From NCBI GenBank assembly GCA_963847675.1, contig CAWKAP010000011.1, positions 62,001 to 126,000 on the forward strand: a DNA stretch of 64,000 nucleotides, read 5' to 3'. This stretch comes from JADJWR01 sp963847675. GTDB lineage: Bacteria; Pseudomonadota; Gammaproteobacteria; Burkholderiales; Burkholderiaceae_F. The notes beneath the pieces were generated by a model. It searched no databases. It was not told the origin of the DNA and saw nothing but the letters and a program-made list of their open reading frames with translations. Shown here piece by piece: positions 47,859 to 56,429 of the stretch; position 1 is the first letter of the stretch; every line of letters begins with the position of its first letter. The position numbers were made by a program, and so were the translations under genes.

Positions 47859-48797
47859 ATGCACGATCTCGCCGCGGCCGATCCGGCGGCCGACGCCGCC
47901 CGCCGCAGCGCGCACGGTCGCGCCATCGCGCTGATGATCGTCGCCGCGCTGCTGTGGTCGATCGCCGGCGTGGTCACGCGGCACCTGACGCCGGCGCTGC
48001 AGGCCGAGGGCCGCTTCGAGATCACGTTCTGGCGCAGCCTGTTCGCCGCGCTCACCGTGGCCGGCTATTTCGTGCTGGTTCGGCGCGAGGGCCTGCGCCC
48101 CGTGCGGGCGACCGGCTGGCCGGGCCTGGTGTCCGGCGCCATGTGGGCGGTGATGTTCGTCTGCTTCATGGTCGCGCTGACGCTGACCACGGTGGCCAAC
48201 ACGCTGCTGGTGATGAGCATCGGCCCGCTGCTGACCGCGGTGCTCGCCTGGATCGTCCTGCGTACTCCGGTGCCGGCTCGCACCTGGCTGGCGATCGTGG
48301 CGGCGATGCTCGGCATGGCGTGGATGTTCGCCCGCGGCGGCGGCGCGCTGCCCGGCGGCAGCCACGTGGCCGGCATGCTGATCGCGCTCGCCGTGCCGCT
48401 GGCGGCGGCGGTGAACCTCGTGCTGCTGCAGAAGACCCGTGCCCGTTTCGATCTGGTGCCCGCCGTGTTCCTCGGCGGAGCCATTTCCGCGGCGATCATG
48501 CTGCCGCTGGCGTTGCCGCTGCAGGCCGCACCGCGCGACGTGGCGCTGCTGGCGGTGCTCGGCGTGTTCCAGCTCGGGCTGCCGTGCATGCTGATGGTGG
48601 TCGCCGCCAGGCAGCTTTCGGCGCCGGAGATTTCCCTGCTGGCCCTGCTCGAAGTGGTGCTCGGCCCGCTGTGGGCGTGGATCGGCGCCGGGGAGGTGCC
48701 GGCCTCGGGGACGATCGCCGGCGGCCTGCTGGTGCTCGCTGCCCTGGTCGCGAACGAGGCGATGGCGCTGCGCGAGCGGGGACGCTACGGCAGCTGA
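47859..48797 (+). CDS. EamA/DMT-family transporter
   Basis: 312-residue inner-membrane protein with ten predicted helices in two EamA halves (first ALMIVAALLWSIAGVVTRHL, LVMSIGPLLTAVLAWIVL; second GMLIALAVPLAAAVNLVLL, LLALLEVVLGPLWAWIG). The EVVLGPLWAWIG-type signature ends each EamA repeat. Members export metabolites or amino acids; the substrate cannot be read from sequence. ATG 47859 adds a 20-residue polar lead before the first helix. It is 21 bp after typA, and its stop abuts the stop of the opposing PurM-like gene with no gap. The frame is intact. Confidence 0.85.
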   Translation: MHDLAAADPAADAARRSAHGRAIALMIVAALLWSIAGVVTRHLTPALQAEGRFEITFWRSLFAALTVAGYFVLVRREGLRPVRATGWPGLVSGAMWAVMFVCFMVALTLTTVANTLLVMSIGPLLTAVLAWIVLRTPVPARTWLAIVAAMLGMAWMFARGGGALPGGSHVAGMLIALAVPLAAAVNLVLLQKTRARFDLVPAVFLGGAISAAIMLPLALPLQAAPRDVALLAVLGVFQLGLPCMLMVVAARQLSAPEISLLALLEVVLGPLWAWIGAGEVPASGTIAGGLLVLAALVANEAMALRERGRYGS

Positions 48798-49933
48798 CTA
48801 AGCGCGGACGTGCAGTTCGTCTGCGGCGAAGGTCAGGCCCAGCGGTTCGATCACGACGCTCCTGCGCACCGGCTTCGACTTCGCCTGCGGTCCAGGCGCG
48901 CACGCCGTGCGCCGCCGCGATCTCCACCACGCGCTTCGCATCGCCGCGATCGACGTACAGCGCGAAGCCGGCACCCATGTTCAGGCTGCCGTAGGCCTCG
49001 CGCTTGTCGATGCCGGCCTGCTTTTCGATGAAGCGCAGCACCGGCGGCACCGGCGGCAGCGTGTGAATGCGGTAGGTGAAGCGGCCCGGGTGGCGCATCA
49101 GCTTGCGCCAGCCGTGCCCGGTGATGTTGACGCTGTAGTGCGGCACGATGCCGGCGGCCGCCAGGGCTTCGGTCACCGGTGAATACAGGGTCGTCGGCGC
49201 GAGCAGCGCGTCGCCGTAGAGCGTTCCATCGTCGAGCTCGGCGCCGTAGCCTCCGGGAACCCGCTCGGCCAGCTTGCGCGCCAGCGACACGCCGTTGGCG
49301 TGGATGCCGCTCGATGCAAGCAGCACGATCGCATCGCCGGCCGCGAGGTTTTCGCCGAGCGTCAGCCGCGACTTCGGCCGGACGAGGCCGACGCACGACG
49401 CCGCGAGGTCGATGCGCCCTGCGGCGACCACGCCGGCCAGCGCCGGCGTTTCGCCGCCGCCCCACGCCACGCCGCAGGCATCGCATGCGGCGCGCCAGCC
49501 GGCGACCAGGTCGCGCGCGCGCGCCTCGTCGTCGAACCAGTCGCTGCCGCCGGTGGCCCAGTAGGCGTGCACCGAAACCGGCGTGGCGCCGACCGTGATG
49601 ATGTCGTTGATCGCCATCGCCAGCGTGTCCTGCGCGATCCGGTCGTAATAGCTGCGGTCCGGTGATCGCGCGCATCTGGTCGGCCACCAGCGCCTTGGTG
49701 CCGAGGCACTCGGTGATCGACGCGAGATAGAACTCGCCGCAATCGACCACGTAGGCTGATTCGCCGCGCGAGGCGGCGACTTCCGCCAGGCCGTGCCGCG
49801 CCAGGTTCGGCGCGGTGGCGGCCGCCGCCTGCTGGGCAAGGATCTTCAGCGGATCGATGCGCGCGTAGTCGACGCCGGCCTGCTGGTAGGTGAGCGGTTC
49901 GCCGGCTCGGGCGGGCGACGGAGGCTGCGCCAC
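48798..49933 (-). CDS. purM: PurM-like protein (phosphoribosylformylglycinamidine cyclo-ligase/AIR synthase family), two +1 frame breaks
   Basis: ATP-grasp-like PurM fold enzyme; canonical PurM closes the imidazole ring in purine synthesis. Recognisable parts are LTYQQAGVDYARIDPLKI, TECLGTKALVADQM, LAMAINDIITVGATPVSVHAYWATG, CGVAWGGGETPALAGVV, IVLLASSGIHANGVSLARKL and SVNITGHGWRKLMRH. The sequence is more divergent than E. coli PurM, so a PurM-like paralogue is possible. Breaks lie near 49660 (repaired AITDRSYYDRIAQDTLAM) and near 48868 (repaired GAQSVVIEPLGLTFAADELHVRA-stop). It begins 4 bp after the TPR gene. The stop meets that of the EamA gene. Confidence 0.78.
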
Positions 49934-49937
49934 CGCG

Positions 49938-50717
49938 TCAGTCCTCGAGTTCGGTCTTCGCCAGTTCGACGTCGAGCCGTTCCATCGCGTCGAGCGGCTT
50001 GCACGCGGCCGCCTCCGCGTACAGCTTCTCCGCCTTCGCCAGCCCCTTCTTGCCTTCGAGCATCACCAGCCCGTTGGCGTATTCGATCCGAGCGATGGCC
50101 GAATCGGGCGCGAGCTTGAGCGCCGCCTCGTACAGCTTCAGCGCCGTTTCCTTCTTCGCGCCGTAAGTCAGGCCGCCGATCATGGCGCCGACCTTGTCGA
50201 TGACCTCGGCGTGGTAGGAGGCGAGCGCGATGTGCGCATCGGCGTGCTTCGGCGCCAGCTTCAGGGTCGTTTCCAGGCTCGCCTTGACCTTGCCGCCGAT
50301 GCCCTGCGCCAGCGCCTTGCCGATCGAGATGCCCTGCGCGTAGCGGCCGAGCGCATAGGCGTGCCAGTAGAACGCGTTGGCGTTCTTCGGCTCCTTGGCC
50401 TGCTGCTGCTCGGCGCGTGCGGCGACTTCGTCGAACAGCGCCAGCTTCTTCTTCTCGCTCTCCTCGAGGTAGTTGGCGTAGATCGCCGTGGCCTTGTTGG
50501 CGGCCGTGATTCCGGCGCCGCCGGCGGCGAGGCCCTGTTCCGCCGCTTTCTCGAAGTCGCCGGCGTGAAAGGCAAGCCACGCGTCGACCACGGCGGCGTC
50601 CTTCGGGTACGGTTCCTGGTCGCCCTGATGCAGGCGGCCCCACGCCTTCTTCAGCGTCGCCGCCGTGTGGCTGTACTGCTTTTCCGGATAGGGGAACCTG
50701 GCCCAGCCCTTCGCCAT
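49938..50717 (-). CDS. TPR-repeat protein of unknown role
   Basis: 259-residue soluble protein, with no signal peptide. It starts MAKGWARFPYPEKQYSHTAATLKKAWGRLHQGDQEPYP and contains helical repeats such as AWLAFHAGDFEKAAEQGLAAG, NAFYWHAYALGRYAQG, ASLETTLKLAPKHADAHIALASYHAEV and ALKLYEAALKLAPDSAIARIEYANG. It ends YAEAAACKPLDAMERLDVELAKTELED. It lies 23 bp after the TetR gene and 4 bp before the PurM-like gene on the same strand, so a regulator-TPR-purM operon is likely. ATG 50717 is well supported by conserved-looking text and by GGAGAC upstream. Confidence 0.75.
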   Translation of the reverse strand: MAKGWARFPYPEKQYSHTAATLKKAWGRLHQGDQEPYPKDAAVVDAWLAFHAGDFEKAAEQGLAAGGAGITAANKATAIYANYLEESEKKKLALFDEVAARAEQQQAKEPKNANAFYWHAYALGRYAQGISIGKALAQGIGGKVKASLETTLKLAPKHADAHIALASYHAEVIDKVGAMIGGLTYGAKKETALKLYEAALKLAPDSAIARIEYANGLVMLEGKKGLAKAEKLYAEAAACKPLDAMERLDVELAKTELED

Positions 50718-50740
50718 CTTTCGGTCTCCTTGTCGATCCT

Positions 50741-51400
50741 TCAGCCTTCGAGGTACTGCGCGGCAAGCTTCTCGAACAGGGCGCGCGCATCGCCGATGAG
50801 GTAGGGCGCGGTCAGCGACATGACCTGGTAGCAGCCGCGCGCCAGCGCCGCGCCCACGACCTCGGGCTCGCCGAAGTGGCGCGGGTTGCGGACGTACTCG
50901 TACGACAGCCAGTAGGTGGCCACCACGACCATGTTGGTGGCCAGCGCGGCGTGCTCGGCCTTCGTGGCACGCAGCAGGTCCTGCGCCGCCAGCCCTTCGC
51001 ACAGCCAGCGCGCCATCTTCACCTTCTGCGCCAGCAGTTCCTTGAAGCGCAGCTCGAGCGTGCGGTTGTTGATCAGCAGGTTGTTCAGGTCGCGGTAGAA
51101 GAAGCGGTACTTCCAGATCAGCTCGAACAGCACGTGCAGGAACAGCCAGGCGTCCTCGACGTTCGGCTGGCGATCCTCGGGCACCGTCAGCAGCCGGTCG
51201 ATCTCGCGCTCGAACTGCTGGAAGATGCTGTTGACGATGTCGTCCTTGTTCTTGAAGTGGTAGTACAGGTTGCCCGGCGAGATGCGCATCTCCTCGGCGA
51301 TGATCGTCGTGTTGACGTTCGGTTCGCCGTAGGTGTTGAACAGGTGCAGCGACAGCTCGAGGATCCGTTCGCGGGTGCGACGCGGCGCTTTGCGTTCCAT
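50741..51400 (-). CDS. TetR/AcrR-family transcriptional regulator
   Basis: 219-residue repressor. The N-terminal helix-turn-helix reads RRTRERILELSLHLFNTYGEPNVNTTIIAEEMRISPGNLYYHFKNKDDIV, an unmistakable TetR domain. The ligand domain (residues about 60-215) is helical and unlike well-known regulators. Proteins of this type, beside phasin, patatin and acyl-CoA reductase genes, often respond to fatty acyl compounds; that is an inference. The gene lies 177 bp after the patatin gene and precedes the TPR gene. The start MERKAPRRTRER at 51400 follows a short upstream region with GC-rich sequence. Confidence 0.88.
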   Translation of the reverse strand: MERKAPRRTRERILELSLHLFNTYGEPNVNTTIIAEEMRISPGNLYYHFKNKDDIVNSIFQQFEREIDRLLTVPEDRQPNVEDAWLFLHVLFELIWKYRFFYRDLNNLLINNRTLELRFKELLAQKVKMARWLCEGLAAQDLLRATKAEHAALATNMVVVATYWLSYEYVRNPRHFGEPEVVGAALARGCYQVMSLTAPYLIGDARALFEKLAAQYLEG

Positions 51401-51577
51401 CGGTCGGGCGCGCGCCGGGCGGCGCGGGTGGTTTTCTCGGGACTCTCAGGGGCGGTTCGAGAATAGCACCGTGCCTCGGCGCGAAAGCGTGCCCCTCGTC
51501 TCGGTTCCGATGCGGCAGGGCAGGGCGCGCCGAGTGCCGCGACGGGGCTATCGCGGCGACCGTGGCGGAATCCCAGT

Positions 51578-52823
51578 TCAGGCCGCGCCGTGGCCGGCGA
51601 GCCAGCGCTGCAGGTCGTCGAGCGTTGCAGTGAGCGTGCGCGCGGTCTGGCTCGCCTCGGTGTCGATCCGGTACTGGCGCTGGCGGCGCAGGCTGCGCAC
51701 CAGGGTGCGCTTCTCGTCGCGCAGCACGGCGGCGTCGATCGTCACGCCGTGGCGCGCGAGCTTCGGCCCCAGTTCGTGCCGCCTTTCCCACAGTTCGCGC
51801 CGCATCTTCTGGTAGGCGTGCTCGCACAGGCGGTGTCTTCCCGAGTACGAGAACAGATTGGTGAAGAACATGTCGGCGTCCGAGCGGTTCGGCTGGAACA
51901 GCACGATGTCGGAGTCCGGGTACGCGGTCTTGTAGCGCTCCATGCCGGCGTCGAGCCGCGAATGGATGATCGCGCGGTAGGTCTGCGCCAGCACCACCGG
52001 CAGGCCGCCCTCGACCAGCTTTTCCAGACGGTGGTCGCGCCGGCGCTGGCCGGCCTCGCCGAGGCTGTGCTGGCGCGCGTAGTAGGGCACGAGCGGGTTC
52101 ACGCACAGCAGCAGGTCGACGCCGTGCGCGAGCGCCACCGAGGCGTGCAACGTCTTGCGCAGCGCGCCGTCGACGAAATAGTGGCCGCCGATTTCCACCG
52201 GCGGGAAGAGTCCCGGCAGCGCGGAGGAGGCCTGCACCGCGCGCGAGATCGGCACGTGATCGACCCCCGGCGCGCCGAACGCGACCGACTCGCCGGTGTC
52301 CAGTTCGGCGGCGACGATGTACAGCTTGTGCCGCAGCTTGCGGAAGTCGTTGCTGCGGCCCGGCGCGTCGAAGATGCGCGAGAGGTAACGGTCGATCTGT
52401 TCGCCGTCGAAGAGCCCCGTCGGCAGCGCGCGTCCGAGCCGCTCCAGCGCGCCGAGCGCGTTGCCCGGCCGGCTGATGTATGCCCAGGCGGCCTCGGCGA
52501 TCAGCGGCGGCAGCGATGCAAGGCGGCGCGCGTACTCGCCGAACGCCGGCCGCAGCAGCAGCGCCGGGTCGAAGCGGTCGTGGAAGCGGGCGTCCTCGAT
52601 GAACAGCCGCGACAGGTCCTGCGGCGTGTAGCCGTTGGCGAGTCCGGCCGCGATGAAGCTGCCGGCGCTGACGCCGACGTACACCTCCGCTTCGTTGAAG
52701 TCGAAGCCGTGCAGCGCCTCGGCCAGCGCCGACAGCACGCCGATCTCGTAGATCGCCCCCAACGGTCCGCCGCCGGCCAGGGCAAGGCCGATGCGGGCGA
52801 CGCCTGGTGCGGGCGCGGACCAT
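51578..52823 (-). CDS. Patatin-like phospholipase with duplicated 5' end and a +1 frame break
   Basis: Serine acyl hydrolase of the patatin family. The oxyanion loop is ALAGGGPLGAIYEIGVLSAL, the nucleophile elbow VGVSAGSF and the catalytic Asp motif VDGALRK. The C-terminal part (YKTAYPDSDIVLFQPNRSDADMFFTN) fits DUF3336-less patatins of betaproteobacteria linked to polyhydroxyalkanoate or lipid turnover. The ATG at 52823 (MVRARTRRRP) must shift frame near 52790 to reach GLALAGGGP; the frame starting at 52762 lacks the glycine loop. A second copy of the 5' end lies 127 bp upstream. Either the first copy is a remnant, or the real start is uncertain. Confidence 0.78.
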
Positions 52824-52953
52824 CACGACACTGCGGCCGGTGGCGGACCGTTCCCCACCTGGCGACTTTGCGGCGCGCAGCGCCGTGCAGTCCGCCGCCG
52901 GCCAGGGCAAGGCCGATACGGGGACGACGCTTCGTGCGGGCGCGGACCATCAC
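52765..52953. repeat. Duplication of the patatin gene 5' end (127-bp spacing)
   Basis: A 62-bp block (52765-52826) recurs as 64 bp at 52890-52953, differing by a two-base gap and a few substitutions. Both encode MVRART-x-RRP followed by GLALAGGG, but the downstream copy has the shifted frame. Confidence 0.85.
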
Positions 52954-53017
52954 AAGGCTGCCGGGCGCACCGGCAAAGGCGCGCCGATCATCGTCAAGCT
53001 ACGGCCGCCTGAGCCTG

Positions 53018-53485
53018 TCAGGCCGCGGCCTTCTTCTTCGCGGCCCGCTTGCGCGGCGCGGCTTTCTTTGCCGGCGCACCGGACAGTTTGTTCACGCTCG
53101 CCGTCAGCTTCTCGACGCGGTGAGTCAGTTCGGTGATTTCATTGTTGGTCGGCACGCCGATGCGCTTCAGCGCCCTCTCGACCCGCTCCTCGAACACGCC
53201 TTCGAGCTTGTCCCAGGTGCCGTTGGCCTGGTGCTGGAAGCGGCCGGCGACCTTGCCGATCGTGCTGGTGACTTCGTTGACCTTGTCTTCGGTGACTCGC
53301 ATCGTTCGCTTCTGGATAGAGTTGCCTTCGCGCACCAGTGCCTCGAAGACCTTGTTGCCTTCCTGCTGCGCCTTCGCGAATGCGCCGACGCCGGCCAGCC
53401 AGATCTGCTGCGCCGAATCCTTGATGGCTGCCGCCAGTTGGCTGTCGGAACGGCCGGCGGCTTTCGCCCTGAGTTTCTTGACCAT
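53018..53485 (-). CDS. Phasin family protein (polyhydroxyalkanoate granule-associated, PhaF/PhaI type)
   Basis: 155-residue protein that would coat polyhydroxyalkanoate granules. The N-terminal half has the phasin pattern (AAIKDSAQQIWLAGVGAFAKAQQEG, KVFEALVREGNSIQKRT). A coiled-coil follows (GVFEERVERALKRIGVPTNNEITELTHRVEKLTASVNKL), then a Lys/Ala-rich tail PAKKAAPRKRAAKKKAAA like that of histone-like PhaF, which tethers granules to DNA. ATG 53485 (MVKKLRAKAAG) has GGAG upstream. It is divergent from the acyl-CoA reductase gene across 224 bp. The granule role comes from family knowledge only. Confidence 0.85.
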   Translation of the reverse strand: MVKKLRAKAAGRSDSQLAAAIKDSAQQIWLAGVGAFAKAQQEGNKVFEALVREGNSIQKRTMRVTEDKVNEVTSTIGKVAGRFQHQANGTWDKLEGVFEERVERALKRIGVPTNNEITELTHRVEKLTASVNKLSGAPAKKAAPRKRAAKKKAAA

Positions 53486-53709
53486 GGGTGCTCCTCTGTT
53501 GAACAGGCCACGGATCAGCGCAGCCTCGGCGCGAAGTGTAGGGAGCCTCCATCGAGGGCAGGCACTAATGCGCTAGAGGCGGCTCTCTAGCGCCGCCGCG
53601 GCGACACCCATGCTGCACCCGCGAAAGCGGCGCTTGCCGGCCACTACAATCGCGCGACTTTCGACAAGAACACGCGTCGGCCACGACCCGAAAACCAAGG
53701 AGACAGCCC

Positions 53710-55713
53710 ATGCAGTACTTCGTCACCGGTGCATCCGGCTTCATCGGCAAGCGCCTCGTCAGGAAGCTGCTCGCGCGACGCGGCTCGGTGGTCCATTTCC
53801 TGATCCGCCAGTCGAGCCAGGACAAGGTCGCCGAGTTGCTCGACTACTGGGGCGTCGACGAAAAGCGGGCGCGCCCGGTCTACGGCGACCTTGCGCAGCC
53901 GCGGCTCGGCCTGACCAAGGCGGCGCTGAAGGAACTCGGCAAGGTCGATCACTTCTTCCACCTCGCGGCGATCTACGACCTCGGCGCCGATGCCGAGAGC
54001 CAGATCCAGGTCAACATCGAAGGCACGCGCAACGCAGTTGCCGCCGCCAACGACATGAAGGCCGGCTGCTTCCAGCTCGTGTCGTCGATCGCGGCCGCCG
54101 GCCTGTACGAGGGCGTGTTCCGCGAGGACATGTTCGACGAGGCGGAGAACCTCGACCACCCGTACTTCCAGACCAAGCACGAGTCCGAGAAGATCGTGCG
54201 CAGGGAGTGCAAGGTGCCGTGGCGCGTGTACCGCCCGTCGCTGGTGGTCGGCGACAGCGCGACCGGCGAGATGGACAAGATCGACGGCCCGTACTACTTC
54301 TTCAAGCTGATCCAGCGCATGCGGCAGATGCTGCCGCCGTGGATGCCCACGATCGGCGTCGAGGGCGGGCGCATCAACATCGTGCCGGTCGACTTCGTGG
54401 TCGCCGCGGTCGACCACATCGCGCACCTGAAGGGCCACGACGGCAAGGCCTTCCACATCGTCGACCCGACGCCGTACCGCGTCGGCGACATCCTGAACAT
54501 CTTTGCCGAGGCGGCGCACGCGCCGCAGTTCGCGCTGCGCGTCAACGCGGCGCTGCTCGGATTCATCCCGAACAGCGTCAGGAAGGGGATGCTGGCGCTG
54601 ACGCCGATCAAGCGCATCCGCAACGCGGTGATGAAGGACCTCGGACTGCCCGAGGACATCATCACCTTCGTCAACTACCCGACCCGCTTCGACTGCCGCG
54701 AGACGACCGCGGCGCTGAAAGGCACCGGCATCGAGTGCCCGCGGCTGACCGACTACGCCTACCGGCTGTGGGACTACTGGGAGCGCAACCTCGACCCCGA
54801 TCTGTTCATCGACCGCACGCTGAAGGGCAAGGTGCAGGGCAAGGTGGTGCTCGTCACCGGCGGCTCGTCGGGCATCGGGCTGGCGGCCGCGCACAAGATC
54901 GCGCAGGCCGGCGCGATCACCGTGATCGTCGGCCGCGACCAGGACAAGCTCGACGCGGCGAAACAGGAGATCGTCGCCGCGCTCGGCGAGAACCCGAACC
55001 GCGGCGAGGTGGTGACGCTGTCGGCCGACCTGGCCAGCCTCGAGGGCTGCGACCAGATGGTGGCGTGGCTGGTCGACCGGTACGGCGGCGTCGACGTGCT
55101 GATCAACAATGCCGGCCGCTCGATCCGGCGCGGCGTCGAGTCGAGCTACGACCGCTTCCACGACTACGAGCGCACCATGCAGCTGAACTACTTCGGCTGC
55201 CTGCGCACGACGATGGGCCTGCTGCCGCAGATGGCGGCCAGGCGCTCGGGCCACGTGGTCAACATCAGTTCGATCGGCGTGCTGACCAACGCGCCGCGCT
55301 TCTCGGCCTACGTGGCGAGCAAGGCCGCGCTCGACGCGTGGACGCGCTGCGCGGCGTCGGAGTTCATCGACGTCGGCATCACGTTCACCACCATCAACAT
55401 GCCGCTGGTGCGCACGCCGATGATCGCGCCGACCAAGATCTACGAGAACATCCCGACGCTCAGCCCGGACGAGGCGGCCGACCTCATCGTGCAGGCGATC
55501 GTCTACAAGCCGGTGCGCATCGCCACCCGGCTCGGCGTGTTCGGCCAGATGCTGCACGCGGCGGCGCCGCGCGTCGCGCAGATCGCGATGAACACCAGCT
55601 TCCGCATGTTCCCGGACTCGGACCGCGCCAAGGGCGACAAGGAGGGCGGCAAGGCCAGGGCCACCGCCGACCAGATCGCGCTCGCCAACCTGATGCGCGG
55701 CGTGCATTTCTAG
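53710..55713 (+). CDS. Alcohol-forming fatty acyl-CoA reductase (two-domain SDR, Marinobacter Maqu_2507 type)
   Basis: 667-residue protein with an N-terminal extended SDR (YFVTGASGFIGKRLVRKLL, SIAAAGLYEGVFREDMF, YFQTKHESEKIVR with Tyr-x3-Lys, GGRINIVPVDFVV) and a C-terminal classical SDR (VVLVTGGSSGIGLAAAHKIA, VLINNAGRSIRR, NISSIGVLTNAPRFSAYVASKAALDAW). Size, order and text match the characterised Marinobacter fatty acyl-CoA/aldehyde reductases that make fatty alcohols for wax esters. Catalytic Tyr and Lys are intact in both domains. ATG 53710 has AAGGAGAC 8 bases upstream. It is cytoplasmic and intact. Its neighbours, a phasin and a patatin, point to storage-lipid metabolism. Confidence 0.88.
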   Translation: MQYFVTGASGFIGKRLVRKLLARRGSVVHFLIRQSSQDKVAELLDYWGVDEKRARPVYGDLAQPRLGLTKAALKELGKVDHFFHLAAIYDLGADAESQIQVNIEGTRNAVAAANDMKAGCFQLVSSIAAAGLYEGVFREDMFDEAENLDHPYFQTKHESEKIVRRECKVPWRVYRPSLVVGDSATGEMDKIDGPYYFFKLIQRMRQMLPPWMPTIGVEGGRINIVPVDFVVAAVDHIAHLKGHDGKAFHIVDPTPYRVGDILNIFAEAAHAPQFALRVNAALLGFIPNSVRKGMLALTPIKRIRNAVMKDLGLPEDIITFVNYPTRFDCRETTAALKGTGIECPRLTDYAYRLWDYWERNLDPDLFIDRTLKGKVQGKVVLVTGGSSGIGLAAAHKIAQAGAITVIVGRDQDKLDAAKQEIVAALGENPNRGEVVTLSADLASLEGCDQMVAWLVDRYGGVDVLINNAGRSIRRGVESSYDRFHDYERTMQLNYFGCLRTTMGLLPQMAARRSGHVVNISSIGVLTNAPRFSAYVASKAALDAWTRCAASEFIDVGITFTTINMPLVRTPMIAPTKIYENIPTLSPDEAADLIVQAIVYKPVRIATRLGVFGQMLHAAAPRVAQIAMNTSFRMFPDSDRAKGDKEGGKARATADQIALANLMRGVHF

Positions 55714-55766
55714 GCGGGTCAGCCAGCGGCGGCGCGCGATGTCCGGTCCGCAAACGAGGTGATGCC

Positions 55767-56264
55767 ATGAGCCTGTACGCCGTCATGCTGTTCCTGCACG
55801 TGCTGGCCGTCGTCGTCTGGGTCGGCGGCATGTTCCTGATGCACTTCGCGGTGCGGCCGGTGGCAGTGGCGCAGCTTCCCCCCGCGCAGCGCCTGCCGCT
55901 GCTCGCCGACATCCTCGGGCGCTTCTTCGGCTGGGTGACGCTGGCGGTGCTGCTGGTGCTCGCCACCGGCGTGGCGATGATCGTCGGCATCGGCGCCGCG
56001 GCCGGGGCGGGGGCGGGGGCCTTCGGCGAAGGACTGCGGCTGGCCCACCCGAGCGTGCACCTGATGTTCGCGATCGGCCTGGTGATGAGCCTGGTCTTCG
56101 TGTTCATCCGGCTGGCGCCGTTCGTGCGAATGCGCGCGGCGCTCGGTGCGCAGCAGTTGCCGGACGCGGCGGCGCATCTCGACCTGATCCGCAGGCTGGT
56201 GGCGACCAACCTCGTGCTGGGGGTCGTCACCATCGGGGTGGCGACGGTGGGTCGCGCGCTGTGA
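55767..56264 (+). CDS. CopD-like four-helix membrane protein
   Basis: 165-residue inner-membrane protein with four predicted helices (LFLHVLAVVVWVGGMFLMHFAV, WVTLAVLLVLATGVAMIVGI, LMFAIGLVMSLVFVFIRL, LVATNLVLGVVTIGVATV). The His in FLHVLAVVVWVGG and in VHLMFAIG matches the CopD-like superfamily, which may bind heme or copper; no role is known here. ATG 55767 begins MSLYAVMLFLHVL. It follows the reductase after 53 bp and may be on the same transcript. A 165-bp gap separates it from the glycosyltransferase gene. Confidence 0.75.
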   Translation: MSLYAVMLFLHVLAVVVWVGGMFLMHFAVRPVAVAQLPPAQRLPLLADILGRFFGWVTLAVLLVLATGVAMIVGIGAAAGAGAGAFGEGLRLAHPSVHLMFAIGLVMSLVFVFIRLAPFVRMRAALGAQQLPDAAAHLDLIRRLVATNLVLGVVTIGVATVGRAL

Positions 56265-56429
56265 GGCAACGTTCCGCCGGGTTGATCCGGCGCGCCGGCG
56301 CACGGACCCCGGCCTACGAGCGCTCGCGCCGGACTACGCGTGCCTTCGCGTGCGTTCGGCGGCCGTTCGCCGCCGGAGCGCCGGCGTCCGTTCGCGGAGC
56401 GAGTGCCTGATCCCGATCGAAGGCCTGAG

